Positions 1-11,565 of a stretch of 64,000 bases of DNA are shown in pieces. Source of the DNA: Gracilariopsis chorda (taxonomy: Eukaryota; Rhodophyta; Florideophyceae; Gracilariales; Gracilariaceae); NCBI GenBank assembly GCA_003194525.1, contig NBIV01000278.1, positions 56,908 through 120,907 on the forward strand, given 5' to 3'. Positions within the stretch are counted from its first letter, which is position 1, and every line of letters begins with the position of its first letter. Both the position numbers and the translations under genes were made by a program. The notes below the pieces were generated by a model. The model did not search any database, had not been told where the DNA came from, and was given only the letters and a program-made list of their open reading frames with translations.

Positions 1-253
1 AAGCAAAAACGGGAGTGATCATCGATGAATGTGACGAAGTAGCGTGAACCTCCGAAGGAGCATACTTTGATTGGACCACAAATGTCCGAATGCACTAGGT
101 CCAATGGGTGCGAAGCCCGTTCCCCACCTTGCTTGGGAGTTGGAGCACGTGTAGAATTTCCCACTACAAAAGAGTCACACACATCCATCGATTGATTCAA
201 GTCCACATTCAGCCCTGACACAACACCATTACGAGCCATATGTTTGATACCAT
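1..253 (-). pseudogene. Family A pol fragment (pre-integrase / integrase N-terminal part)
   Basis: This stretch matches 44281-44533, part of the intact A5 polyprotein, base for base apart from scattered substitutions. It covers the zinc-binding pre-integrase segment (A5 residues about 420-500) and the start of the integrase core, read on the minus strand. It stops abruptly at 253, where an A-family LTR begins, and continues off the left edge of the window. No start codon or complete domain is present, so it is a remnant of a larger A element. Family assignment is secure. What lies to the left is unknown. Confidence 0.9.
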
Positions 254-1001
254 TGTTGAAAGTTGAAAGGAAGTTGAGGGGATGGAAGGGAAGTTCGCCA
301 GCTCTAGCTTGGATTTACTTGGAGGTCCTTCAGGCACATCTTATGTACCACTCTAAACTCGAATTGCGCGGGAACACCAACTACAAGTAAATCCTAAACC
401 ACTAAGCAGGGACACTCAATTCTACCAATCATCATCTAACATGACATATCCAGCTCAGCACAACCTCATTACATCAACGCACACGAACGCACCAACGTTC
501 CGTAATAGTTACGTGCATACACATGACCATGACAAGGCACAAATTCACGACTCCAACACACGCCAGCACATGCCAACACATCACGGTAAGTCAACACGTC
601 ACGGTAAGTCGGCACGTAACCTGTGGTGTTAGTGCCATGTCATCAATATAGCCGTGCAGGTGTAAACCTGTTGACAGTGCATGCGCACCTTACCATTGTA
701 CCAACCACTGTTGTACCACTTGTACCAGGTGTCAACCACTTCACCAGTATCCCCTGCACACAACGTACACTGTGACCACTGTAGAAGCTGGACACGTGGG
801 TGTGTCCAACCGATCGAGTTATTCCATACCAATTGTACGCAACACTTTGCATATGTACATTTGCAGTAGCCAATCAGAAACCAGTTTCACGTTGCGTTCG
901 CGCACACGCGCATATGCGCTTTTGCAGAGGTACCCTCCAAAACAGCCCATGCTCCCCGGAACATTTGGTTTTCAGTGACAGCACAGGTACTACTGCCAAC
1001 A
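254..1001 (-). repeat. LTR of family A, minus orientation
   Basis: The repeat begins TGTTGAAAG and ends TACTGCCAACA on the plus strand, the two termini of the A LTR in reverse. It is 748 bp long because it lacks about 31 bp near 644 that the 779 bp copies retain. The left flank is A internal sequence and the right flank is a C LTR. The flanking five bases (accat and gtcct) do not match, so this is not a clean solo insertion but probably a recombination product. Confidence 0.9.
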
Positions 1002-1792
1002 GTCCTGGGATATGATGGTGCAGCACTTGGAAACAAAGTTTCATTTAACGGAGGGCTGTTTTTGGGACCTGCTCTACAAAAGCACATATGCGTGTGTTCT
1101 CAAACCCAACGTGAAACGGGCATATGATTGGCTGCTGCAAATACTCATATGCAACGTATTGGTTACCAGTGTTATGCATTCTATGGGTCCTGGGCTTGGA
1201 ACTGGCCACTTGGCATAAGGTGAATAGGCAAGGTACTGAAGAAAATGCGTGGCTATATGTGGTTTACAGGTATATGGAAGTGTGTCATGTGTGCAGTTGT
1301 GCGAGCAAGCACGTGCCATGCCCGCAACACAGGTAGGGTATGTACATGGATGCGGTGGCATGTGTATTTGTGGTTTGTCATTGTCATTATGATGCGAGGA
1401 AGTGTTTATACAGTGCTGCAGCATGCTGGCACATTGTTGGAATGTCCGGTTCACTTATTGTGCGTTGTTGGCTGCTTGGTTCACTTGGTCTGCATTGTTG
1501 TAATGTGTTGTTATGTTATTATGCATGGTTGTACATAGCTGTAATCAGTGTGTGCAACCCTTATTATGTTATGTCTGTTTATGATTGGTAGTATTGGGTG
1601 TCCCCACTTAGTGGTATAGGGTTTTCTTGTAGTTGTAGTGTGACGTAGAGGTGCTATGTAACACGCTGAAGTTCCACTACCAAGTAAACTCGCCCAAAGC
1701 GTGGCAACCTTCACTCTTTATTTTCTTTCTTTCTTTCCTTTTCATTTACGCCAAAGCCCAACATCATCTATCAACCTCATTTCATATCAACA
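1002..1792 (+). repeat. 5' LTR of C1 (5'-truncated)
   Basis: It aligns along its length with the 3' LTR at 4411-5221. The first roughly 30 bp (TGTTGATGTTAGC...) are missing, replaced by the A LTR that ends at 1001. The 3' end reads ATCAACA, followed at once by the primer-binding site. Its U5 tail differs from the CATCATCA ending of other C LTRs. Confidence 0.88.
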
Positions 1793-1806
1793 GGTTATGG
1801 GCCCAG
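1793..1806 (+). other. Primer-binding site of C1, half-tRNA type
   Basis: GGTTATGGGCCCAG starts immediately after the LTR. Its complement is the anticodon stem-loop of eukaryotic initiator tRNA-Met, not the tRNA 3' end. Drosophila copia is known to prime from a 5' half of tRNA-iMet in the same way. Confidence 0.85.
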
Positions 1807-2442
1807 AGCGTCGATATTTGCAGACGTCGCTCCGTTTCAACTTCTTTTGTGTTTGCGTGCGCGCGTAAGATCGAGCTGATATCCCGCAAGAGACCAGCAG
1901 GGGTTAACTGGTGAAAGCATATCGCGCTTGTTAGTAACCTCCCTGGGACGTTTCGTACAGATTGTGCACTCTACTCGTGAAGTGTGCGGAGTAGGGCAGG
2001 TCGAAGGAAATCGCACCTCGCACCTGGAGAGAGCATCCAGGGTCCAGGGGGTCAACCCTTAGGGTAGCAGATGTAGTTTCTCCTGTCAGTGCGCCCGCTT
2101 TTACGAATTTCATCTTTTATTCTCTTTTCCGAGTGCGCTTCAGAGCCACTTGTGTTTATACTCCGGGCGTCGAGGACCCAAACTCCGCCTGTCATTCGTG
2201 TACGAGACGCGTCTGGACGAGCGTTGAGACTTGTTTACACGGTCTCCGCTGGCATCCGAGCTGTTGAGTGTCGACAAATCTCCACTCCAGTATCTCTTTC
2301 TTAGTGTGACATCAGCTACAATTCAGCGCCTGTACCGCCATCTTTCTCTTTAATCCCAGCTGATCGTCGATTCAAGGCACCGAGTCCCTCACTCTGCTAC
2401 ATTTGTTTTATTTACTTTGGTATTTGAACTCCTTCTGGAACA
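1807..2442 (+). other. Untranslated leader of C1 with conserved structured core
   Basis: There is no convincing ORF between the PBS and the gag ATG. Positions 1884-2097 match leader cores of families A, B and D. Visible hairpins are ACCAG/CTGGT (1893-1912), CTACTC/GAGTAG (1971-1994) and CCTGG/CCAGG (2023-2041). The block around 2060-2097 (gtagtttctcctgtcagtg) is the best conserved part. The role is unknown; packaging, dimerisation or internal initiation are possible. Confidence 0.7.
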
Positions 2443-4416
2443 ATGCCTGACTCCGACGTTCAGTCCGAAACCACCTCTGGTGTGAAGATCCCTCGCTTCC
2501 ATGGTAAACGTGGTGAGGATTATACGTTATGGCCACATCGTCTACGAGCTGCATGTCGCATCAAAGGAGTCTGGAATGTCGTAATGTCAGGCTCGAAGGG
2601 GTCATCCAGTGCTACCACGACGCAGGTGTCGGTCTCAAGTGCTCCCCAGACCACTCCCCGTGTACTTGCCAAACGGGAAAAGGCCTGCGCAATCATAATT
2701 TGCGCACTTGGAGATACCCCTCTGCGTGTGGTTATAGACGTCAATGATGACCCTGGGCGTATGCTCCAACTTCTTGGTGCGAGGTATGCGTCTAATTGGA
2801 CAGTGTCACGTATTGCTGTACAGACCCAGCTATTCCGAATGTCTTATAATGGTCAGAATATGTCGGACTATGTCGACCAGTTTGCGTCCCTATTCTCTCA
2901 GCTAGAACAAATGGGGAAGGATGCTGCCATTCCCGAATCCCACAAGGCGCCAATGATATTAGCCTCTATTGATCCCAACTGCTCACTGGACTCAACGGCT
3001 GCGGCACTTCGGACAAAGGACATCTCGGATTTGACATGGGACTATGTGGCCACTACCCTCATAGACGAATATAATGCTCGCCAACTGGATTCAGCTGGTT
3101 CTGCTCATAGTCGCAAACGCATGAAGAGCAGAAGTAAGGGCAGTAGCCGTTCAAGTGGACACACCACGTCGTCAAATACTTACGAAATTGATGCAATTAC
3201 ATCAGATCCCAACTCATACGATGACTTCAACGGGCGCGCTTATGCTATTGCAGGCGAAAATAGTTATCATTGCAGCTTCTGTGACAGAGATGGTCACACG
3301 CAGGACCGATGTCACATGAATCCTGACAATCCAGACAATCACCTGCCTAAAGCTATCTTGGAGAAACTCAAAACTAGTTCCAATCACAAACCCAAGCACT
3401 CCGGAAGGTCATCACGAAAGGATTCCAAGATTGAGATCGCTGCAATGTCTGCTGAAAAGTCTGCAGTGGTGCCCCCTGCGTCTACTCTTATAGACACCTA
3501 CGCAGACAGTGGTGCCACATCCCACTTCATCAGTTGTGCTTCTGCGTTCGTCTCGAACACATTGATTGACATAGAACTAAGGACGATTAAGGTCGCTGAC
3601 ATCACTACGGTCTCCGCTGCACAAAAAGGGGATGTAATACTTCCTTTTTCGAAGACTAACCTAAGGTTGACAGATGTACTTCTAGTCCCGTATCTTGGAT
3701 ACAACTTGGTGTCTGTAGGTTGTATGGCCGATAAAGGCATTCAGTCACTTTTCTGTGCGAATGAGGTTTGCGTTATACACGAAGCTGGGTTAGAGATTGG
3801 ATTTGGGCAACGTGACATGTCCTCTCGTTTGTACACGCTGCCAAATCCGATTAATCATAACGACTTCGTTTCGCATAGCTATGGTGTTAGTGCAGTGTTT
3901 CCTGATGATGGGCGAAATCTTCCGCAGGTTGAAGTAGCGCACGTGTTACCTCAGAATGTTGGAGGAGGGCATGTGCATATTCAGAATTTGCATGCAAACC
4001 ATGCCGAAGAGTACATTGCTCTCCAAGAACCAACCAAGAATGGTCTGCAGGGAATGATATTCTCACCTCCCTACACCCCAGACCATAATGCCATTGCCGA
4101 GCGCATCAATTGCACAATGGATGAAGGTGCTCGAGCTTTGCTGATTCAGCCACACTGGCAAGAATGCCTATGGCCGTATGCATTGAAATATGATATTTTT
4201 ATATGCGATAGATGTCTCCACTCTACCGCAGTTCTGAATCTATACCTTTTGTTGGGTGATAGTAAGCCGTCGTTGAAGTATGCTAAAGCGTTTGGATGCG
4301 CAGCATATATATTGAAAATGAACCTAGACACCAGGTTCGAGTCTCGTGCACTTGAGGGAGTGTACTTGCAGACTCTGGAGCATGGTGCTTCCCAGGAACT
4401 CGAGGAGGAGTGTTGA
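2443..4416 (+). CDS. Deleted gag-protease-partial integrase polyprotein (C1)
   Basis: This is a 657-codon ORF that starts at the ATG conserved with the other C and D gags. Residues 1-230 are the capsid-type gag. A zinc knuckle lies at C277-C280-H285-C290 (CX2CX4HX4C). The aspartic protease motif DSG is at 355-357. After about residue 470 the pre-integrase and first integrase half are missing. An integrase remnant covers 510-645, with the second catalytic Asp replaced by Asn/His context (LHANHAEEY) and the Glu near 553. The protein then jumps directly to the last residues of pol, QELEEEC. The stop codon lies inside the 3' LTR. It could supply gag and perhaps protease but has no reverse transcriptase and no working integrase. 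Both deletions keep the frame open. Confidence 0.85.
   Translation: MPDSDVQSETTSGVKIPRFHGKRGEDYTLWPHRLRAACRIKGVWNVVMSGSKGSSSATTTQVSVSSAPQTTPRVLAKREKACAIIICALGDTPLRVVIDVNDDPGRMLQLLGARYASNWTVSRIAVQTQLFRMSYNGQNMSDYVDQFASLFSQLEQMGKDAAIPESHKAPMILASIDPNCSLDSTAAALRTKDISDLTWDYVATTLIDEYNARQLDSAGSAHSRKRMKSRSKGSSRSSGHTTSSNTYEIDAITSDPNSYDDFNGRAYAIAGENSYHCSFCDRDGHTQDRCHMNPDNPDNHLPKAILEKLKTSSNHKPKHSGRSSRKDSKIEIAAMSAEKSAVVPPASTLIDTYADSGATSHFISCASAFVSNTLIDIELRTIKVADITTVSAAQKGDVILPFSKTNLRLTDVLLVPYLGYNLVSVGCMADKGIQSLFCANEVCVIHEAGLEIGFGQRDMSSRLYTLPNPINHNDFVSHSYGVSAVFPDDGRNLPQVEVAHVLPQNVGGGHVHIQNLHANHAEEYIALQEPTKNGLQGMIFSPPYTPDHNAIAERINCTMDEGARALLIQPHWQECLWPYALKYDIFICDRCLHSTAVLNLYLLLGDSKPSLKYAKAFGCAAYILKMNLDTRFESRALEGVYLQTLEHGASQELEEEC
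4402..4410 (+). other. Polypurine tract of C1
   Basis: GAGGAGGAG immediately precedes the 3' LTR and at the same time codes for the Glu-Glu-Glu of the polyprotein C-terminus. The same arrangement is seen in all B and C copies. Confidence 0.75.
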
Positions 4417-5221
4417 TGTTAGCACATGGTCGAGGGCCTGGTAGTTTTGGGACATCATGGTGCAGCACTTGGAAACAAAGTTTCATATCACGGAGGGCTG
4501 TTTTTGGGACCTGCTCTACAAAAGCGCATATGCGTGTGTTCTCAAACCCAACGTGAAACGGGCATATGATTGGCTGCTGCAAATACTCATATGCAACGTA
4601 TTGGTTACCAGTGTTATGCATTCTATGGGTCCTGGGCTTGGAACTGGCCACTTGGCATAAGGTGAATAGGCATGGTACTGAAGAAAATGCGTGGCTATAT
4701 GTGGTTTACAGGTATATGGAAGTGTGTCATGTGTGCGATTGTGCGAGCAAGCACGTGCCATGCACGCAACACAGGTAGGGTATGTACATGGATGCGGTGG
4801 CATGTGTATTTGTGGTTTGTCATTGTCATTATGATGCGAGGAAGTGTTTATACAGTGCTGCAGCATGCTGGCATATTGTTGGCATGTCCGGTTCACTTAT
4901 TGTGCGTTGTTGGCTGCTTGGTTCACTTGGTCTGCATTGTTGTAATGTGTTGTTATGTTATTATGCATGGTTGTACATAGCTGTAATCAGTGTGTGCAAC
5001 CCTTATTGTGTTATGACTGTTTATGATTGGTAGTATTGGGTGTTCCCACTTAGTGGTATAGGGTTTTCTTGTAGTTGTAGTGTGACGTAGAGGTGCTATA
5101 TAACACGCTGAAGTTCTACTACCAAGTAAACTCGCCCAAAGCGTGGCAACCTTCACTCTTTATTTTCTTTATTTCTTTCCTTTTCATTTCTGCCGAAGCC
5201 CAACAATCGTTTACATCATCA
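4411..5221 (+). repeat. 3' LTR of C1 (811 bp)
   Basis: It starts TGTTGATGTTAGCAC directly after the purine tract GAGGAGGAG and ends CATCATCA. The length equals that of the reconstructed C LTRs at 40265-48753. A TATA-like box, CTATATAAC, lies at 5096-5104. The U3 module with a CATATGCG half-palindrome, AACGTGAAAC and TGATTGGCT is at about 4525-4575. Confidence 0.9.
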
Positions 5222-6544
5222 CGCTCGATGACAATATCGATTTGGTGCTTTCTGGAAGCGTGCGAAGATAAGTACAGGTGCCAATATGTCCAAACGGGTG
5301 CGTAATGCCAGGTACAGCAAAGACCAGATCATCTGCTGATACAACTGGACTTCATACGGTGACTTATCCTCCTCCACATAAGGTGAAGAAAGAAATAATT
5401 CCATCATTGGGCTCCGTGAAGGCTTGCTATACTCAAGTCCAAACCGCCATAACATGCCACTGACATACAACGGCTGTGCAAGTTTCACACCTAGGAGTTG
5501 GCTATTGGAGTTCATGTTCCAGGTTAACTCAACACCAAGATACATTCTGACACGAGTCTCAACGCGTAGGTCATACAACGACTTGAGCTCCTCCAATATC
5601 TGAGAACGTTGTTCGCCACTACGCGTAAATATGAGAAGGTCATCCACGTATACCAGGATGTATGCATAAGTGTCAGCAGATAACTTGCACCTGAAAACAC
5701 ATGGTGCACTGGGTATTTCTTCAAAACCTATGCCTTTAATGTCTGTGCTGAACTTCGTATGCCATGCCAGATGAGCCTGCTTAAGCCCGTATATAGCCTT
5801 TAGCAGTTTGTAGCATTGTGATTTGTAACCAGGAATGACACGCGGTGACATGACCCACACGTCTTCCTTGAGATCACCATTAAGGAATGCTGTCTTTATG
5901 TCAACCTGGGCAATAAACATCTGCAAGCACAACATCAGGTACAAGAACATGCGAACCAAATTGAACGAAAAAACTGCTGCATACGTCTCAAGTAGTCCTC
6001 ACCATATGTCTGGTGGTGCCTCCAGCCACTATTCGAGCTCGAAATCGGTCCACAGAGTCGTCTACATCACGTTTAACCTTCAGTATGACATGCGTTGGTA
6101 GGGGCTGGGACTTTGGTGCGTCATCGACAACCAATGTAGCCGTATATTCCAAAGATTTCAACTCGTCATCACTAGCATGCGGCCATTTCTCTCGTTCAGT
6201 TGGGGTTGCAGACAGTGCTTTTCTGAGTGAAGGATCATCACTCGTGGTAACCTCAACCTCAGATATGCCGGTGCTCGCCATATGCCACCAGCGTTGTGGT
6301 GCACGCCTAGTGCGACGAGTATAGCTGGACTGTGACTGAGAGTCATCATTTACTTGTTCAATGTCACCTTCATCGCCATTTGACCCCTCTTCATCACTAG
6401 AACTGTGCTCGGCATCATCAATATTTGATGTTGCAGTGTCAACCATCATGCCTGTAGCTGCCTCAGGGTGTTCTATGGTACCATTTTCTGGAGTGGAGAT
6501 GACGTCCTCAACATCGTCAACAGAGAACTCATCCGAGCTGATGG
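5222..6544 (-). pseudogene. Family C-like pol fragment (integrase C-term linker to RNase H)
   Basis: Read on the minus strand it runs from the acidic linker after integrase, through reverse transcriptase with intact DVKTAF-like and YVDD motifs, into the start of RNase H (ends near CHRA). It aligns with residues about 250-690 of the array pol but is clearly diverged. The frame is broken near 5960-6000 by a single-base loss in the GGNHQTYG region and there is no start. Both edges are LTR junctions: a C LTR terminus at 5221 and the B1 LTR at 6545. It is a dead remnant. Confidence 0.88.
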
Positions 6545-7277
6545 TGTCGCAACGCACGCGGGTTATAAAAACAAAAGGGAAGAAACAACGGGAGGAAGAA
6601 GAAACCAGAAAATAGAACAAGGAAGGTTGTCAGCCTTGGTCGACCAGTTTACTCGACAGCAGGCAAAGCCAATCTACATATACCCTACCGCACACACTTC
6701 ACCGTCGTCGCAGCAAGCGACGGCTGTGGTTGCACCATTACAGTACACGTTATTCGTGTGTGCAGGTGTACACGAAAAGCGCGCACAATCTAGAGGGTCA
6801 CAATTTCTAATAACTAAATCAATCAATGCGGCAAATCCATTGCCAGTTCCTTGATCAGGAACCAGCTCTAAAAAATCAACAATTACCATCCTGGCACTCC
6901 AACCCCTCCGCGCAGCCCACAAACGCACATTGTCCCAAATCACCCAATACAGCTCCCATTCGCATCTTTGGCATTGCAGCACAACCGTCTACTGCGCGCA
7001 CACTTGGACCAACCACATTGCTCCACTTGCGCATATCCGCAATCCAGTACCATACACTCCATAACACTTGTACGGTATACAATGCATATAGCATTTTGCA
7101 GTAGCCAATCACATTGCCGTTTCACGTTGGGTTTGAGCAGAGGCGCATATGCGCTTTTGGAGCGAGGGGCTCCAAAAGTGCCCATCGTCCCCTGAAAGTT
7201 TGGTTTTGGCCCAAGCTGACACCTTCTGTGGGGGTTGGCCCGGCACTCGAGCACTTGTAGAGTTCAACACTTCAACA
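6545..7277 (-). repeat. 3' LTR of B1
   Basis: It has the B LTR termini in reverse, TGTCGCAACGCACGCG at the left (one substitution from TGTTGCAA) and ACTTCAACA at the right. It is nearly identical in extent to 12354-13085. It contains the AGCCAATCA box and the palindrome GCGCATATGCGC with its adjoining inverted repeat. Confidence 0.9.
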
Positions 7278-10200
7278 CTCCTCCTCGAGTTCCTGTCCAA
7301 GACCAAGCCGTTTGAGAATTGCATTAACACTCATACGTCCCAATGGCTTGGTGAGTAAATCGGCATCATTCAGCTCACTTGGGACGTATTGAGCACTAAT
7401 CACATTGTCTCTTATGAGCTCTCGGATAAAGTGAACCTTTACATCAATGTGCTTAGCACGACTAGAAGGACACCTTTCACCACCAGCCCACTCCAGTGCG
7501 CACTGGTTGTCAGAGTGTAGAGGAACCAAAGGTTTCATGTCGAAGCCGCATTCCCGTAGCACACGAGCAACCCATACCACTTCCTGTGCAGCCAAAGTCA
7601 GAGCATAGTACTCCGCCTCGCCAGATGATAGCGCAACTGACGCTTGTTTTCTACCACCATACCAGCAGGTTGCTGACCCATGTTTAACGATATACCCGGA
7701 CATCGACTTCCGACTCGTAGTATCTCCAGCGTAGTCAGAGTCCACAAAACCATGCAGATCTAGCGATCCAGGCCTGTAGCATAGCCCATGCTGTCGCGTT
7801 CCACACAGGTACCTGAGCACAAGCTTCACAGCTTTGTGACACCAAGCGGTAGGAGCACTCTGAAAACGAGCCAGGATGAGAACTGGAGCAAGTATATCCA
7901 CCCTAGTACGTAGTGCCAAGTACAGCAGAGATCCGATCATCTGCTGGTACAACTGCACATCCATTGATGATTTGTCCTCCTCCATTGCTAGAGATATGAA
8001 GAAGCACTCCACCATAGGGTTAGTTACTGGCTTAGCGTTCTGGAGACCAAATCGTCGAAGTATACTTTCAATATACAGCGTCTGTCCCAGCTTGGCTCCA
8101 AAGAGTTGTACGGCGGTACCTATCTTCCATGACAGCTCCACGCCAAGGTACAGAGTAATTCGGTTCTCAATGCGGAGGTCATAGAGTCTTTTGAGCTCCC
8201 CCAACACCGTAGTCCGTTGCTCCAGCGTTGGCGTGAACACCAGAATGTCGTCCACATATACGAGTATGTAGGCATACATGCCATCTCCAACCTTGCGCTT
8301 GAATACGCACGGTGCGCTGGGTAGTTCCTCAAAACCCAACCTCTTCATGTCTGCTTTGAACTTGGTGTGCCATGCTAGATGAGCCTGTTTCAAACCGTAC
8401 ATAGCCTTGAGTAACTTATAGCACTTTGTGGTCAGACCGGGAACACCACGCGGCGACATCACCCACACGTCTTCTTTAAGCTCACCGTTGAGAAATGCAG
8501 TCTTAACATCTACTTGAGCCACATACATCTGAAGACAAAGTGCGACATACAGGAACATGCGGACCAGGCTAAATGGCACTACTGGCGCATATGTCTCCAT
8601 GTAGTTCTGCCCGTATGTCTGGTGATTGCCACCAGCCACAACCCTAGCCTTGAATCTATCAACCGATCCTTTGGCATCGCGCTTTACGTTTAAAATGACA
8701 TGAGTAGGAAGAGGCTGAGAGGCAGGTGATTCATCCTCCTCCCAAGTGTTCTTCTCCTCCAGAGATGTCAGTTCTTCATCGATGGCACTCTTCCAAAGGC
8801 TCTGCTCAAGTGGTGTGGCAGACAGTGCTTCGCCCAGAGTAGGTTCATCACTGGTAGTAATATCCATTTGTGACGTTGCACTACCGGCCATGTACCACCA
8901 CTTAGCTGGTGCACGTCGTGTACGGCGAGGATAGCTTGTTTCTGGTTCAGATTCCGGTAAGACATCAGTGTCCAAAGTATGTTGACTAGCACTTGGGGCA
9001 TGCTCACCACAATTGTCTGGGTCCGAATCGTCACCAGAAGTATGCTCGCTATCATCTGGATGATCGGTACCGCTTTCAATGCTCTGTGCCGTTGGTATAG
9101 GAGTGGATTAAATATGTTCCGTATCACTCTCAATGTCGAATGGGGTGTCCACAGAAACCATACTACCACTCTCAGTATCGATTTCAGAGTGATCTGTGCA
9201 TTCATAAGTATCATCTGATGCACCGTCATCACTCATAACATGTTCCAGAAATGGTGCCCCAGGGAACTTGGGATGACTAAAACATCATACACACCATGCT
9301 CAAGAGTCTGCAAGTACACTCCCTCAAGTGCACGAGACTCGAACTTGGTATCCGGTTTCATCTTAAGCACGAACGCAGCACACCCAAACACTTTGACATG
9401 CTTCAGGGATGGTTTTGAACCAGTCATCAAAAGGTAACGGCTGCTTCCTGTTGCTGAGTGATAAACCCTATTGCGAACATGTATGACGTGCTTTAATGCG
9501 TATGGCCACAAGCACTCTGGGAGACTTGCCTGTATGAGCAAAGCTCGAGCAGCTTCCTCCATAGTGCGATTGATGCGCTCGGCTATTGCATTGTGTTCCG
9601 GAGTATACGGAGGAGAGAAAGAAGTGTCTTGAAGATTGTTGGAAGGGTTCAGCTGCAACGCAATATACTCCTGGGCATTATCCGAGTGCACTTTGGCAAT
9701 GGCCGCTCCTCCAAGCTGCTGGAACTTGTGCTCAGCTGCATCGAATATGACAGCAATTTCACTTTTATGGGTCATGAAGCCTAAGAGTGCATACCTTCAA
9801 TGCTCGTCAAGGAAGGTAGAGGCATATTGAAACCTCTGTGGGAATGAATGTACAAGGGGTCCTAGTAAATCGGAGTGTACCACCTCACCTAAGGCTGATG
9901 CTCGGTCGTATTTGCCAGGGAACGGAAGTTTATGCGCCTTACCAGCATACACGGGCGGCATATCTCCTCCATTCCCGACATCTTCGGCACCCCGTCAGCA
10001 TGTTTGTAAACTGACTGGAGGTCGCGCGCATTGATGTGGGCAAGTTGCCGATGCCATAGATTAGCAATACTGGACTCCGATGTCTTCATGCAATGATCTC
10101 CACTAGTTAGCGACGAGGGTGGGGTCGGGTTGGTACCTTGCAATATCGGATCGGGTAAGGTGTACAACCCCGAGCGTCGATGGCGATGGCCACTGCCGAC

Positions 10201-11565
10201 TACAAACCCATTGTCCAAGGTGAGACAAACTTCACTTGAGCGAAAGAAAGATTCAATGCCCTTGTCCGCCAAGCATCCTATGGACACCAAATTGTATTCC
10301 AGTTCTGGAACGAACAGGACATCAGTCAATCGTAGGTTTGCGTACTCAAATGGCAATACTATGTCATCCTGCTGCGTTGCACATACTTCAGTATTGTCGG
10401 CAAGCATGATGGTTCGAGTTTCTACGTTGTGCAAAGACTCGGGAATAAACGCAGACACCGAATAGAAAAAGTGTGATGTAGCACCACTATCGGCATAGGT
10501 GTCCATATCACAACTGTCGGGAGGTACGATGGAAGACTTTTCCAGTGCCATACCACATACCTCAATCTTTGATGAACTACCAGCCGGCTTATTGCAAGAC
10601 TTGGACGCCCCAGATTTGCTCTTTGATTTGATGTTAAGCTTGTCCAGGATTCTTTTGGGTAAGTGATTATCTGGGTTATCGGGATTCACATGGCATCTGT
10701 CCTTTGTGTGACCATCAAGATCACAGAATTCACAGTGATGAGTCCGGTTACTGGACACCACGTATGCTCTACCAGTTGTACTTGGCCGATCATCAGAGTC
10801 ACTTCCATGCCTGAGGTGAGTGTGAATGGAGTTTTGGGACACACGTGAACCACCAGAACCTTTGCTTCTGTTCTTTTTTCGACTTTGCGTACGTCTAGAA
10901 CTAGAAGAACTGACCAGAAGAGCATTGTACTCATCGATCAAAGTGGTTGCCACATAGTCCCAAGTCAGTTCTGATATGTCCTTGGTACGGAGTGCAGCAG
11001 CCGTGGACTCCAACGAACTGTTCGAATAAATGGAAGCAAGTAGCATAGGTTCCTTGTGAGACTCCGGTATAGCAGCATCCTTGCCCATACGGTCTAACTG
11101 AGCGAAAAATGCCGTGTATTGATCCACATAGCTTGACATGTTCTCACCGCTGTACGACATTCGGAACAATCGTGTCTGCACTGCAATTCTAGATACAGTC
11201 CTATTGGAGGCGTAACGTTCATCCAAGAGTTGCAACATACGTGCAGGATCATCATCCACGTCCATGACTACGCGTAATGGAGCATCACCAAGAGCACAGA
11301 TGATGATACCACAAGCCTCTTCTCGTTTTGCAGTGATACGGGGAGTTGCTATTTCAGTGCCACTACCTGCGGTGGTTGTGTCTTGAGTTGAAATATCTGT
11401 GGTAGATTGAACCCCATAGGGATTCGCGACATTCCAGACACCATTAATACGGCATGCAGCATGGAGACGGTGACGCCACAGCATATAATCATCACCACGC
11501 TTACCATGGAAACGAGGAATTTTCATTCCAGATGTGGATTCCGTTTTAACTTCGGAGTCGGACAT
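7272..11565 (-). pseudogene. gag-pol polyprotein of B1, disrupted
   Basis: The first segment, from the ATG at 11565, covers gag, a CX2CX4HX4C zinc knuckle, a protease with DSG and the pre-integrase HHCC region. The frame breaks at about 9940 by one missing base. A TGA follows at 9797-9799. The second segment (9233-9775) carries the integrase core with SDNAQEY and the Glu of NAIAERIN, and ends at a frame-changing deletion near 9265. The third segment has a TAA near 9108 and then open frame through reverse transcriptase (YVDD) and RNase H to the ELEEEC end. The first three lesions also occur in B2 and B3. Family and domain calls are firm; the protein cannot be made in one piece. Confidence 0.9.

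Larger units (their letters stand above)
1002..5221 (+). mobile_element. C1: internally deleted family C copia element
   Basis: The element has, in order, a 5'-truncated LTR, a primer-binding site, a 636 bp leader, one 657-codon ORF and a complete 811 bp 3' LTR. Relative to the C array at 48754-64000 it has lost the pre-integrase and first half of the integrase core, and everything from the integrase C-terminus through RNase H. The cis elements needed for transcription, priming and integration are mostly present, so it looks like a non-autonomous derivative. The 3' LTR terminus CATCATCA abuts a C-like pol fragment in opposite orientation. Confidence 0.88.

Noticed and set aside
1074..1454. 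A 126-codon minus-strand frame in the C LTR that recurs in every copy
   Set aside because: It lies wholly inside the LTR, opposite to transcription, has low-complexity His/Cys/Thr composition, and recurs only because the LTR recurs.
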